Part shown: in pieces, positions 1-8,018 of the stretch
Numbering within the stretch: the stretch's first letter is position 1
Layout: each line of letters starts with the position of its first letter
Assembly: GCF_017165765.1 (NCBI RefSeq)
Contig: NZ_JAFGZD010000007.1
Coordinates: 186,001 to 250,000 of the forward strand
From: Pseudomonas capsici
GTDB taxonomy: Bacteria > Pseudomonadota > Gammaproteobacteria > Pseudomonadales > Pseudomonadaceae
Direction: 5' to 3'
DNA: 64,000 nt
The notes under the pieces: model-generated
Told to the model about the DNA's origin: nothing
The model's input: only the letters and a program-made list of their open reading frames with translations
The model's database searches: none
Made by a program: the position numbers and the translations under genes

Positions 1-278
1 TGTTCCCATTGGGAAATATCCACCGGTCGTTGTGCCGGGCGACCAACGGCCGGGAGTGCCGGAGCCTTTCTGCTGGCGGGCACGAAATAGCCGGACTTGG
101 GTTTCGGAGCCGCCAGACCGCTGTCCTCCAGCACCCGATACGCCTGTTGTACGGTACTCAGGCTGACACCGTGCTCAAGGCTCAGCGCCCGAACCGACGG
201 TAAGCGGTCTCCCGGACGATAAAAGCCGTTTTCAATGCGTGAGCCAAGCAGTTCGGCGAGGTTGACGTAAAGCGTCAT
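1..278 (-). CDS. MocR/GntR-type regulator, N-terminal fragment
   Basis: The reverse strand from 278 encodes MTLYVNLAELLGSRIENG and continues off the left edge after about 92 residues. The visible part is a GntR winged helix-turn-helix: the 'PGDRLPSVRALS' and 'GVSLSTVQQAYRVLEDSGL' segments are the usual family signatures. The opening MTLY(V/L)NLA is typical of the PLP-binding, aminotransferase-like MocR branch, but that domain lies outside the window, so the branch is inference. The gene is divergent from the DUF1127 gene at 453, a common MocR arrangement, which suggests that it controls that gene. Confidence 0.75.
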   Translation of the reverse strand, partial: MTLYVNLAELLGSRIENGFYRPGDRLPSVRALSLEHGVSLSTVQQAYRVLEDSGLAAPKPKSGYFVPASRKAPALPAVGRPAQRPVDISQWE

Positions 279-452
279 GGCGTACTCTGGAAGGTTGTGG
301 GGCGCAGAAGCAATACAGATTGGGCAAAAATATAGCATTCAGTGCCGATTATGGCTTTTCTGTATGTAAATAAATAATGGTTTTTGAATCTGTAATGGTT
401 TGCCGGGACAATTCATCATGACATCACACCAAAACGTGATGGAGGGTTGAAA

Positions 453-686
453 ATGAACGGGCTCAGCGATGTGCGTCTAGCGCTTCACAGCCAGCAACGG
501 GAAGAGAAAAGTCTGGCCAGGGTCAGTGCGAGCTCCCCACCTTGCATGAGCCGCTGGGCGCTGTATCGTCATCGCTGGACCACCCGTCACGCACTGCTGA
601 AGCTGACCGACGATCAGCTTCGCGACATCGGACTCGATGCCGGGCAGGCCATGGCCGAAGCCATGAAGCCCTTCTGGAAGGTTTGA
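453..686 (+). CDS. DUF1127 family small protein
   Basis: A 77-residue protein beginning MNGLSDVRLALHSQQ. The C-terminal 45 residues carry the DUF1127 pattern: W-x-x-x-R-x-x-T-R-x-x-L-x-x-L-x-D-x-x-L-x-D-I-G-L. I place the start at the ATG at 453 because GGAGGG lies at 441-446, six bases upstream; the in-frame TTG at 447 would overlap that site. DUF1127 proteins are small arginine-rich proteins, in some bacteria linked to RNA binding or phosphate and carbon metabolism. The exact role here is unknown. It is divergent from the MocR-type regulator. Confidence 0.75.
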   Translation: MNGLSDVRLALHSQQREEKSLARVSASSPPCMSRWALYRHRWTTRHALLKLTDDQLRDIGLDAGQAMAEAMKPFWKV

Positions 687-687
687 G

Positions 688-1989
688 TCAGCGCAGTTCC
701 TTGAGCCGATGCCAGAGCATCCCCAGTGCCAGCAGCGGCGAGCGCAGGTACTTGCCGCCGGGGAAGGTCATGTGCGGGACTCTGGCAAACAACTCGAAGC
801 CATCGCTGTGCTGACCGGCGATGGCCTCTGCCAGTAGCCTGCCTGCCAGGTGTGTGGCATTGAGGCCATGGCCCGCATAGGCCTGGGCATAGAACACGTT
901 CGGCTTGTCTTTGAGCTGGCCGATCTGCGGCAGGCGGTTGGCACCGATGCCGATCATTCCACCCCATTGATAATCGATCTTCACATTGGCCAGTTGCGGG
1001 AAGACCTCCAGCATCTTGGGCCGCATGTAGGCCGCGATATCCTGTGGATCGCGCCCCGAGTAGTGACAGGCACCACCGAACAGCAGGCGTCGGTCGGCCG
1101 AGAGCCGGTAGTAGTCCACTGTTACCCGCTGGTCACAGATCGCCATGTCCCGGGGAATCAGTTCGGCTGCCTGTGCCGGGCTCAGTGGTTCTGTCGCAAT
1201 GATGTAGCTGCCGGCGGGCAGCACCTTGCCGCCCAGTTCCGGGTTCAGGTCATTCATGTAGGCGTTGCAGCACAGCACCAGAGTCCCGGCCTGTACCGAG
1301 CCCGAGTCGGTATGCACCTTGACCTGCGGGCCATAGTCGATGCGCGCCACGCTCGAATGTTCGAACAGTCTGACGCCGAGCGCCTGGGCGGCGGCAGCTT
1401 CGCCCAGCGCCAGATTCAAGGGATGCAGATGCCCGGACCCCATGTCGATCATGCCGCCGACATAGCGATCCGAGCCCACTACGCTGTGCATCTGCTCCGG
1501 CTGGACCAGTTGCAGGCTGTGGCGATAACCCAGGCTGCGCAACTCTTCGAGTTCTTCAGCGAAGCCGGCCAAATCACGCGGCTTGTTGGCCACGTCGCAA
1601 TAACCCCATTTCAGATCGCAGTCGATGCCATGGCGTTCGATCCGCTGGCGGACGATTTCCACGGCCTCGATCCCCATCAGCTTGAGCTGGCGCACGCCGT
1701 CATGGCCGATGACGGATGTGAACTGTTCAAGGTCATGGCCGACGCCACGGATCAATTGCCCGCCATTGCGTCCGCTGGCACCCCAGCCGATTCTGCGGGC
1801 TTCCAGCAGGGCCACGCTCAAACCGCGCTCGGCTAGCTCAATGGCCGTGTTCAGCCCCGAGAACCCACCACCGACCACGCACACATCCACTTTCAGCTCG
1901 CCTTTCAGCGCAGGATAATCCGTGTGCGGATGGCTGCTGGCGGCGTAGTAAGAGGCGGCATGCTGGTTGTAGTGAACGCGGGCGTTCAT
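688..1989 (-). CDS. FAD-dependent amine oxidase, gamma-glutamylputrescine oxidase type (PauB-like)
   Basis: A 433-residue flavoprotein of the DAO/PuuB-OrdL family. An N-terminal Rossmann motif 'VCVVGGGFSGLNTAIELAERG' binds FAD, followed by 'WGASGRNGGQ', a typical flavin-loop signature. A conserved 'FYAQAYAGHGLNATHLAGRLLAEAI' segment closes the FAD domain near the C terminus. The start at 1989 (MNARVHYNQH) follows an AGGATC ribosome site. Family members oxidise gamma-glutamyl-polyamines or related amines in the cytoplasm. Its place beside lrp-dadA-pauR matches what I recall as PA5309 (pauB4) of P. aeruginosa, so a role in putrescine/polyamine breakdown is likely but not proved. Confidence 0.8.
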   Translation of the reverse strand: MNARVHYNQHAASYYAASSHPHTDYPALKGELKVDVCVVGGGFSGLNTAIELAERGLSVALLEARRIGWGASGRNGGQLIRGVGHDLEQFTSVIGHDGVRQLKLMGIEAVEIVRQRIERHGIDCDLKWGYCDVANKPRDLAGFAEELEELRSLGYRHSLQLVQPEQMHSVVGSDRYVGGMIDMGSGHLHPLNLALGEAAAAQALGVRLFEHSSVARIDYGPQVKVHTDSGSVQAGTLVLCCNAYMNDLNPELGGKVLPAGSYIIATEPLSPAQAAELIPRDMAICDQRVTVDYYRLSADRRLLFGGACHYSGRDPQDIAAYMRPKMLEVFPQLANVKIDYQWGGMIGIGANRLPQIGQLKDKPNVFYAQAYAGHGLNATHLAGRLLAEAIAGQHSDGFELFARVPHMTFPGGKYLRSPLLALGMLWHRLKELR

Positions 1990-2097
1990 GAATTGATCCT
2001 GTCGGCGGGAATTGAAAACCAGCAGCGAGGATAAGCCGCTGTCATGCGCCTGCCAACTGAGGCAGAATTCCATCACTGTGTTCGGGTGGTCGATTCA

Positions 2098-2451
2098 ATG
2101 AGCTGCAACCGTGAAAGAATCCGCGATCTGCGTCGCCAGATTCCCTCCTTCGAGTGCGTGCCTGGGTGCCACGACTGCTGCGGCCCGGTGACCACTTCGC
2201 CTGAAGAAATGTCGCGTCTGCCGCGCAAGACCGCCGCCGAACAGGAAGCCGCTCTGAACGAGCTGAACTGTGTGCACCTCGGCCCCGATGGCTGCACGGT
2301 GTATGACGAACGCCCGCTGATCTGTCGCCTGTTCGGTACCACCCCGACCTTGCCCTGCCCGAACGGGCGGCGACCTGCCGAGCTGATTCATCCTCGGGTC
2401 GAGAAACAGATCCATGACTACATGGCCTCGACCCGGCAGGTGCTGGTTTGA
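2098..2451 (+). CDS. YkgJ-type cysteine-cluster protein
   Basis: A 117-residue protein with the metal-chelating YkgJ/CxxCxxCC pattern: 'CVPGCHDCCG' near residue 23, 'C..LGPDGCTVYDERPLICRLFG' in the middle and a final 'LPCPNG'. These cysteines are thought to bind zinc or iron, or an Fe-S cluster; no reaction is established. The frame is open back to 2044, overlapping the divergent oxidase, but the ATG at 2098 begins the conserved part (MSCNRERIRDLRRQIP) and avoids the overlap. The ribosome site is weak (GGTGG). Confidence 0.75.
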   Translation: MSCNRERIRDLRRQIPSFECVPGCHDCCGPVTTSPEEMSRLPRKTAAEQEAALNELNCVHLGPDGCTVYDERPLICRLFGTTPTLPCPNGRRPAELIHPRVEKQIHDYMASTRQVLV

Positions 2452-2461
2452 CCCACCGGGC

Positions 2462-2950
2462 TCAGTCTGCAATCGGCAGGTTCAGGCTCTCTTTCACTTC
2501 TTCCATCACGATATAGCTCTTGGACTCCCGCACATGGGGCAGCTTGAGCAGGATGTCGCCCAGCAGCTTGCGGTATGAGGCCATTTCCGAGATGCGGGCC
2601 TTGACCAGGTAATCGAAGTCACCCGATACCAGATGGCACTCCAGCACATGGGGCAGCTTCAGAATGGCCCGGCGAAACTCATCGAAGGTATCGCCCGACT
2701 TGTAGTCCAGGCTGATCTCCACGAATACCAGCAGGCTGGCCTTGAGGTATTGCGGGTTGAGACGGGCGTTGTAGCCCATGATGATGCCTTCGCGTTCCAG
2801 CCTGCGAACCCGTTCGGTGCAGGGTGTGGTCGACAGCCCGACCCGCTCGCCAAGCTCCGTGAACGAGATTCGTCCGTCTGCCTGGAGGATGCGCAGGATA
2901 TTGCGGTCGATCTTGTCCAGCTCGCGTTTTGACTGGTGTTGAGTGCGCAC
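2462..2950 (-). CDS. lrp: Lrp/AsnC-family regulator of alanine catabolism
   Basis: A 162-residue Lrp-type regulator. The N-terminal helix-turn-helix ('[47 protein letters not shown]') is followed by a RAM ligand-binding domain ('[32 protein letters not shown]'). It is divergent from dadA, with 156 bases between the two starts, and in Pseudomonas the equivalent gene (lrp or dadR) activates dadAX in response to L-alanine. Length and motifs are full-length for the family. Confidence 0.9.
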   Translation of the reverse strand: MRTQHQSKRELDKIDRNILRILQADGRISFTELGERVGLSTTPCTERVRRLEREGIIMGYNARLNPQYLKASLLVFVEISLDYKSGDTFDEFRRAILKLPHVLECHLVSGDFDYLVKARISEMASYRKLLGDILLKLPHVRESKSYIVMEEVKESLNLPIAD

Positions 2951-3106
2951 AGGCAGTTTCCCCTCTACGAAAGCGTTCTTTGCCGAGAATTAGCGCTGAA
3001 TATACGCATATATATAGTGAGATACACTGCTCGAAGCTCAATATACTGCACACAATCCTGCTTTAAACTTGAAATGGCAGCGGATATCCGCGAAGAGGTT
3101 GTCGAG
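2951..3106. promoter_or_regulatory. lrp-dadA divergent promoter region
   Basis: This 156-base spacer between the divergent starts of lrp and dadA is clearly AT-rich in its middle (about 2990-3050, with an alternating TA run near 3005-3016) compared with the flanking genes. By family precedent Lrp binds such curved AT-rich DNA to switch on dadA. I cannot assign firm -35/-10 boxes or individual Lrp sites. Confidence 0.4.
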
Positions 3107-4408
3107 ATGCGTGTTCTGGTCCTTGGTGGTGGTGTGATCGGCACAACCAGTGCCTATTATCTGGCCCGTGCCGGTTTTCAGGTCACAGTGGTCGATCGTC
3201 AGCCAGCCGTTGCCATGGAAACCAGCTTTGCCAACGCCGGTCAGGTATCGCCTGGCTATGCATCCCCATGGGCTGCGCCCGGTGTGCCGCTCAAGGCGAT
3301 CAAATGGCTGCTGCAGCGCCATGCGCCGCTGGCGATCAAGGTCACGGCCGATATCGATCAATACCTGTGGATGGCGCAGATGCTGCGCAACTGCACGGCC
3401 AGCCGCTATGCGGTGAACAAGGAACGCATGGTGCGGTTGTCCGAGTACAGCCGCGACTGCCTCGACGAACTGCGCCTCGAAACCGGTATCGCCTACGAAG
3501 GCCGTAGCCTGGGCACTACTCAGTTGTTCCGCACCCAGGAGCAACTGGACAACGCCGCCAAGGACATCGCCGTACTCGAACAGTCCGGTGTGCCTTACGA
3601 GTTGCTGGACCGCGAAGGCATCGCCCGGGTCGAGCCGGCTCTGGCCGGTGTCACCAACATTCTGAGCGGTGCATTGCGCCTGCCCAACGACCAGACCGGC
3701 GACTGCCAGCTGTTCACGACCCGTCTGGCGGAAATGGCCGTCAAGCTGGGAGTCGAGTTCCGTTACGGCCAGTCCATCGAACGCCTCGACCACACCGGCG
3801 ACCGCATCAATGGCGTCTGGATCGACGGCAAGCTCGAAACCGCAGATCGCTATGTGCTGGCGCTGGGCAGCTACTCACCGCAATTGCTCAAGCCGCTGGG
3901 TATCCGCGCGCCGGTCTATCCGCTCAAGGGCTATTCGTTGACTGTGCCGATCACCAACCCGGACATGGCCCCGACTTCAACCATCCTCGATGAAACCTAC
4001 AAGGTCGCCATTACCCGCTTCGACAATCGCATCCGCGTCGGTGGCATGGCTGAAATTGCAGGTTTCGATCTTTCGCTCAACCCTCGGCGTCGCGAAACGC
4101 TGGAGATGATCGTCAACGACCTCTATCCTCAGGGCGGCGATCTGACCCAGGCCGGTTTCTGGACCGGGCTGCGGCCGACCACGCCCGATGGCACACCGAT
4201 TGTGGGTGCGACGCCATTGCGTAATCTGTTCCTCAATACCGGCCATGGAACACTGGGCTGGACCATGGCTTGCGGCTCCGGGCGTTTGCTGGCCGACCTC
4301 ATGGCGAGCGAAAAACCCCAGATCAGCGCTGCAGGTCTCGATATTTCCCGCTATGGCAGTACCAAGGAGAGTGCAAAACATGTCCATTCAGCGCCAGCTC
4401 ACCAATGA
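3107..4408 (+). CDS. dadA: D-amino acid dehydrogenase small subunit
   Basis: A 433-residue membrane-associated flavoprotein that oxidises D-alanine and other D-amino acids to oxoacids, passing electrons to the respiratory chain. The protein opens [23 protein letters not shown], the FAD-binding GxGxxG motif, and ends with '[22 protein letters not shown]', the DadA C-terminal flavin signature. Length matches E. coli DadA (432). The frame is open upstream to 2936, but the ATG at 3107 starts the conserved sequence. It overlaps ridA by 29 bases and precedes alanine racemase, forming the alanine catabolic operon with Lrp divergent. Confidence 0.95.
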   Translation: MRVLVLGGGVIGTTSAYYLARAGFQVTVVDRQPAVAMETSFANAGQVSPGYASPWAAPGVPLKAIKWLLQRHAPLAIKVTADIDQYLWMAQMLRNCTASRYAVNKERMVRLSEYSRDCLDELRLETGIAYEGRSLGTTQLFRTQEQLDNAAKDIAVLEQSGVPYELLDREGIARVEPALAGVTNILSGALRLPNDQTGDCQLFTTRLAEMAVKLGVEFRYGQSIERLDHTGDRINGVWIDGKLETADRYVLALGSYSPQLLKPLGIRAPVYPLKGYSLTVPITNPDMAPTSTILDETYKVAITRFDNRIRVGGMAEIAGFDLSLNPRRRETLEMIVNDLYPQGGDLTQAGFWTGLRPTTPDGTPIVGATPLRNLFLNTGHGTLGWTMACGSGRLLADLMASEKPQISAAGLDISRYGSTKESAKHVHSAPAHQ

Positions 4409-4733
4409 GCGCATGAGTCAGATTGTCGTCCACAATGGCACCGTTTATCTGGCGGGGCAGGTGGGTGACGACATGGCGGGCGATATCGAAAAGCAGACCC
4501 GTGAGACGCTCGACAATATCGAGCGCTTGCTGGATCTGGCGGGCACCACCAAAAGCCGCATCCTGTCCGTCACGATTTATCTGAAGGACATCGATGCTCA
4601 CTTTGCCGGCATGAACAGTGTCTGGGACAAATGGCTGCCCAAAGGTGTCGCTCCTGCGCGTGCGACGGTCGAAGCCAAACTGTGCGAGCCGGAAATCCTG
4701 GTCGAGCTTTCAGTGGTTGCTGCGTTGCCATAA
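4380..4733 (+). CDS. RidA family enamine/imine deaminase
   Basis: A 117-residue RidA/YjgF/UK114 protein. RidA proteins hydrolyse reactive enamines and imines released by PLP and flavin enzymes. The family segments '[11 protein letters not shown]', '[15 protein letters not shown]' and '[20 protein letters not shown]' are present, the last containing the Arg that binds the substrate carboxylate. It begins inside the 3' end of dadA in another frame, with AAGGAGAG at 4363-4370. Position between dadA and alr suggests that it clears the imino acid made by DadA before it harms PLP enzymes, including the racemase downstream. Confidence 0.9.
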   Translation: MSIQRQLTNERMSQIVVHNGTVYLAGQVGDDMAGDIEKQTRETLDNIERLLDLAGTTKSRILSVTIYLKDIDAHFAGMNSVWDKWLPKGVAPARATVEAKLCEPEILVELSVVAALP

Positions 4734-4742
4734 CCGCAGAAG

Positions 4743-4806
4743 ATTCATTCGCGAAGGCCGGCCACATACTGCAGGGATGTGTTGGGTATGGGCTTCGCGA
4801 ATGAGT
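4743..4806. repeat. REP-type palindrome
   Basis: Between ridA and alr lie two arms, CATTCGCGAAG (4746-4756) and CTTCGCGAATG (4793-4803), an exact 11-base inverted repeat separated by 36 bases. The CATTCGCGAA core is the common Pseudomonas REP motif, and a second copy of it occurs at 34561-34613. In RNA it could form a stem between the two operon genes and tune racemase expression. Confidence 0.75.
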
Positions 4807-4852
4807 TTTACATCATGAATTTCAATTTTCTCTGAGTCAGAACTATCTTCCC

Positions 4853-5926
4853 ATGCGTCCAGCCCGCGCCCTGATTGATCTTCAAGCCCTGCGTCACAAC
4901 TACCGACTGGCCCGCGAAGCGACCGGTGCCAAAGCCCTCGCTGTCATCAAGGCCGATGCCTATGGTCATGGTGCGGTGCGTGTCGCCCAGGCTCTGGAGG
5001 CCGAAGCCAATGGTTTTGCCGTGGCCTGCATCGAAGAAGCTCTGGAGCTGCGCGAGGCGGGCATTGGTGCCCCGATCCTGCTGCTGGAGGGTTTTTTCGA
5101 AGCCGACGAACTGGCGCTGATCGTCGAGCATGACCTGTGGTTCGTCGTGCACTCCCTGTGGCAACTGGAAGCTATCGAAAAGGCCAGTATCGGTAAGCCG
5201 CTGACCGTATGGCTCAAGCTCGACACCGGCATGCATCGGGTTGGTTTGCATCCGTCCGAATTTCAGGCGGGCTATCAACGCCTGCTGGCGACCGGCAAAG
5301 TGGCGAAGATCGTCCTGATGAGTCATTTCGCCCGTGCCGACGAGCTTGGGTGTTCTCGCAGCGACGAGCAGATGGCCGTGTTTGAAGCTGCCCGCAAGGG
5401 GCTGGTCGCAGAAGTCAGCCTGCGCAACTCGCCGGCCGTCCTGGGCTGGCCGTATATCCCCAGCGACTGGGTGCGGCCTGGCATCATGCTTTATGGCGCA
5501 ACGCCCTTCGATCAGTCCCAGGCGCTGGCCGACCGGCTGCAGCCGGTCATGACCCTGGAATCGAAGATCATCGGTGTGCGCGAACTGCCCGCTGGCGAGC
5601 CTGTGGGTTATGGCGCCATCTTCGTGACCGAGCGCCCGACCCGTGTCGGTGTCGTCGCCATGGGTTACGCCGATGGTTATCCACGGCATGCGCCTACCGG
5701 CACGCCGGTGTGGATCGACGGCAAACCGAGTCGCCTGCTGGGGCGGGTTTCCATGGACATGCTTTGCGTTGACCTCACCGATCTGCCCCAGGCGGGGCTC
5801 TGGAGTCATGTCGAGCTGTGGGGCAAGAACGTGCTGGCCAGCGATGTGGCGGCGCATGCTGGCACCATTCCCTACCAGATATTCTGCAATCTGCGACGCG
5901 TTCCGAGAGTCTACTCACAAGAGTGA
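4853..5926 (+). CDS. alr: Alanine racemase, PLP-dependent
   Basis: A 357-residue racemase interconverting L- and D-alanine. The N-terminal TIM barrel carries the PLP lysine in '[10 protein letters not shown]' (K33), and the second catalytic base Tyr is in 'VGYGAIF' (Y253). '[13 protein letters not shown]' is a further racemase signature near the C terminus. Full length. Its position after dadA and ridA marks it as the catabolic racemase (dadX in Pseudomonas naming), which turns L-alanine into the D form for DadA; it also supplies D-alanine for the cell wall. The ribosome site before 4853 is poor, so translation may depend on the upstream genes. Confidence 0.93.
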   Translation: MRPARALIDLQALRHNYRLAREATGAKALAVIKADAYGHGAVRVAQALEAEANGFAVACIEEALELREAGIGAPILLLEGFFEADELALIVEHDLWFVVHSLWQLEAIEKASIGKPLTVWLKLDTGMHRVGLHPSEFQAGYQRLLATGKVAKIVLMSHFARADELGCSRSDEQMAVFEAARKGLVAEVSLRNSPAVLGWPYIPSDWVRPGIMLYGATPFDQSQALADRLQPVMTLESKIIGVRELPAGEPVGYGAIFVTERPTRVGVVAMGYADGYPRHAPTGTPVWIDGKPSRLLGRVSMDMLCVDLTDLPQAGLWSHVELWGKNVLASDVAAHAGTIPYQIFCNLRRVPRVYSQE

Positions 5927-6032
5927 GCCCGCTGGCCCGGTTAAAAGTCCGAGGTGTTGTAAATACTGAACGCTGTTGCCATCATGGCGTTCATCTCGAC
6001 TTTAACCTTACCGAACCAGGGGGAATGCCGCA

Positions 6033-6581
6033 TTGGACGTCGGTGAACGACTGCAATCCATTCGCAAGCTCAAGGGCCTGTCCCAGCGTGAACTCGCCAA
6101 GCGGGCAGGTGTGACCAACAGCACCATTTCCATGATCGAGAAAAACAGCGTCAGCCCCTCGATCAGTTCCCTGCGCAAGGTGCTCGGCGGGATTCCCATG
6201 TCCATGGTCGAGTTCTTTTCCGAAGAGCTCGAGCCGGAAAACCCGACTCAGGTCGTCTATAAGGCCAGCGAGTTGATCGATATCTCGGACGGTGCCGTGA
6301 CCATGAAACTGGTGGGCAAGTCGCATCCAGGTCGGGCCATCGCCTTTCTCAACGAAATCTATCCGCCAGGCGCCGATACCGGTGAAGAGATGCTGGTGCA
6401 TGAAGGCGAGGAAACCGGAATTCTGGTCGAAGGAAGACTGGAACTGGTCGTCGGTCTGGACACCTACATCCTCGAAGCAGGCGACAGCTACTATTTCGAG
6501 AGCACCAAACCGCATCGATTCCGCAATCCGTTCGATGTGCCGGCGCGACTAATCAGCGCAGCCACCCCGGCCAATTTTTGA
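6033..6581 (+). CDS. pauR: PauR-like HTH-cupin repressor
   Basis: A 182-residue regulator with an N-terminal XRE helix-turn-helix ('RLQSIRKLKGLSQRELAKRAGVTNSTISMIEKNSVSPSISSLRKVL') and a C-terminal cupin ligand domain ('GEEMLVHEGEETGILVEGRLELVVG...LEAGDSYYFESTKPHRFRNP'). This is the PuuR/PauR architecture; PauR represses gamma-glutamylation polyamine catabolism genes in P. aeruginosa, where it sits in the same place between dadX and cycB. The start must be the TTG at 6033: AGGGGGAA lies at 6018-6025, and the nearby ATG at 6025 is out of frame. A TTG start may keep repressor levels low. Confidence 0.85.
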   Translation: MDVGERLQSIRKLKGLSQRELAKRAGVTNSTISMIEKNSVSPSISSLRKVLGGIPMSMVEFFSEELEPENPTQVVYKASELIDISDGAVTMKLVGKSHPGRAIAFLNEIYPPGADTGEEMLVHEGEETGILVEGRLELVVGLDTYILEAGDSYYFESTKPHRFRNPFDVPARLISAATPANF

Positions 6582-6763
6582 TCAGAAGTAGCGCAATCGC
6601 CTCATGTACGCGGGCTGGCTGGCCATACACGCCTTGAATGGGCCTTCGGGTAAATAACCATTCTTTCTGTAGGGGTGTTTCGGCTCCAAGGGCTAGTCGC
6701 TATAATTCGCCAGCCTGCCAGACCGTGGTCGCGGGCGTGATTAGTCACCATGAGGGTGTAAGC

Positions 6764-7186
6764 GTGAACCTGATAAACAAGATACTGGCAGGGGCTGCCA
6801 TGTTGGCTTTTTGGGCATTCAACGCTCAGGCAGCGACGAATGATGAAATCGCCAAACGACTTGAGCCGGTCGGGCAGGTCTGTGTTCAAGGCAAGGAATG
6901 CGCAGGTATTGCAGTTACCGCATCAGCCGGTGGCGGCAGCGCGAAATCCCCCGACGATGTGATCGCCAAACACTGCACCGCCTGCCACAGCGTCGGCCTG
7001 CTGAATGCGCCCAAGATCGGCGATACCGCCGCCTGGGATGAGCGAGCCAAGAAAGAAGGTGGCCTGGACGGCCTGCTGGCCAAGGCCATAACCGGCCTCA
7101 ACGCCATGCCCCCCAAAGGCACCTGTGGCGACTGCACCGATGAAGAGCTCAAAGGCGCCATTCAGAAGATGTCTGGCCTCAAGTAA
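6764..7186 (+). CDS. cycB: Cytochrome c5, periplasmic monohaem
   Basis: A 140-residue precursor with a signal peptide (roughly residues 1-24, ending FNAQA) and one haem site, CTACH at 71-75. The likely axial methionine is in 'GLNAMPPKG' (M115), with a further cysteine pair in 'TCGDC' (121/124) typical of the c5 family. I place the start at the GTG at 6764, preceded by TGAGGGTG; the longer frame from 6638 would hide the signal peptide. It carries electrons in the periplasm. Same neighbour order (pauR-cycB) as in P. aeruginosa. Confidence 0.88.
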   Translation: MNLINKILAGAAMLAFWAFNAQAATNDEIAKRLEPVGQVCVQGKECAGIAVTASAGGGSAKSPDDVIAKHCTACHSVGLLNAPKIGDTAAWDERAKKEGGLDGLLAKAITGLNAMPPKGTCGDCTDEELKGAIQKMSGLK

Positions 7187-7204
7187 GTCCTGCGCTGTAT
7201 CCAG

Positions 7205-7240
7205 AACCGCCGTGGATGCCTGATCCCCGGCGGTTTTTTT
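7205..7240 (+). terminator. Rho-independent terminator after cycB
   Basis: A stem of ACCGCCG (7206-7212) pairing with CGGCGGT (7228-7234), followed at once by a run of T residues to 7240. It sits 19 bases after the cycB stop codon. Confidence 0.85.
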
Positions 7241-7299
7241 GTGGGGCTGAAAGCCAAAGGCTGAGCGACAGAAATTCTTACAGAGTTTTCATGATAGTC

Positions 7300-7317
7300 T
7301 GTATCCACTTGGATACA
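7300..7317. promoter_or_regulatory. Palindromic operator of the toxin-antitoxin pair
   Basis: TGTATCC-ACTT-GGATACA is an exact inverted repeat with 7-base arms, ending 8 bases before the toxin start codon. Type II toxin-antitoxin operons are normally repressed by antitoxin bound to such a palindrome, so this is the likely autoregulatory site. Its position overlaps where the promoter -10 or the start of transcription should be. Confidence 0.65.
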
Positions 7318-7325
7318 ATCGGGTC

Positions 7326-7619
7326 ATGACTTATAGTGTTCAGCAAACCAGTACTTTTGCTTTATGGCATGCCGCCTTGCGTGACATGCGTGCAAGAATC
7401 GCCATTGCCCGGCGCATCGAGCGTGCATCCGCAGGTAATCTGGGGGATGTGAAGTCGGTCGGCGAAGGTGTTTCCGAGATGCGCGTGGATGTAGGCGTTG
7501 GCTACCGTGTCTATTTCACAACCCGCGACAGGACCCTCATTGTCCTCTTGGTGGGAGGCGATAAATCAACCCAGCCTGCCGATATAAAGCGGGCTAAATC
7601 AATGGCTAAGGAGGTTTGA
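7326..7619 (+). CDS. RelE/HigB-fold toxin of a type II toxin-antitoxin pair
   Basis: A 97-residue protein of the 'addiction module killer' (Gp49/HigB-like) branch of RelE-fold toxins. Marks seen are 'F..WHAALRDMRARIAIARRIERASAGNLGDVKSVGEGVSEMRVDVGVGYRVYF' and 'LIVLLVGGDKSTQPADIKRAKSMAKEV'; the G-x-G-Y-R-V-Y-F strand and GGDK turn are the family hallmark. Such toxins cut mRNA at the ribosome. The toxin gene comes first, its stop codon touching the antitoxin start region, and a palindromic operator lies just upstream. Confidence 0.85.
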   Translation: MTYSVQQTSTFALWHAALRDMRARIAIARRIERASAGNLGDVKSVGEGVSEMRVDVGVGYRVYFTTRDRTLIVLLVGGDKSTQPADIKRAKSMAKEV

Positions 7620-7621
7620 TG

Positions 7622-7915
7622 ATGAACGAGATCCTCGTGCCTTTTGACATGGCATCGCTGCTGGACAGTGATGAAGCAATAACCGAATACCTTTCCCAGG
7701 TGCTGGCCGAAGGCGATACCGATGAGTTGATACGTGCTGTTGGTCATGTGGCGAAAGCCCGTGGCATGGCGCAGATTGCCAGGGATTCGGGGCTTGGGCG
7801 TGCGAGCCTGTACAAAGCGCTGGCACCGGGTGCAAAGCCCCGTTTCGACACCATTATCAAGGTAATGCGTGCCATGGGCGTGGAGTTGCAAGCCAGAGTC
7901 GTTGCTCACCCTTGA
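7622..7915 (+). CDS. Antitoxin with HTH domain, partner of the RelE-like toxin
   Basis: A 97-residue antitoxin of the 'putative addiction module antidote' (HigA-like) family. The C-terminal half is a helix-turn-helix ('VGHVAKARGMAQIARDSGLGRASLYKALAPGAKPRFDTIIKVMRAMGVEL'), and the N terminus would neutralise the toxin. AAGGAGG at 7608-7614 serves either the ATG at 7622 or the one at 7619; I favour 7622 for spacing. It should also bind the palindrome at 7300-7317. Confidence 0.83.
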   Translation: MNEILVPFDMASLLDSDEAITEYLSQVLAEGDTDELIRAVGHVAKARGMAQIARDSGLGRASLYKALAPGAKPRFDTIIKVMRAMGVELQARVVAHP

Positions 7916-8018
7916 TCACCAGGGCGGCCAGTCGCACATAAGAAATCCCGCAGCGGCTCGCAACGCTGTTCACTGAAGGCGGTCCAACCTCCACCAGCCA
8001 CAACCCCGGAGAGTTCGG

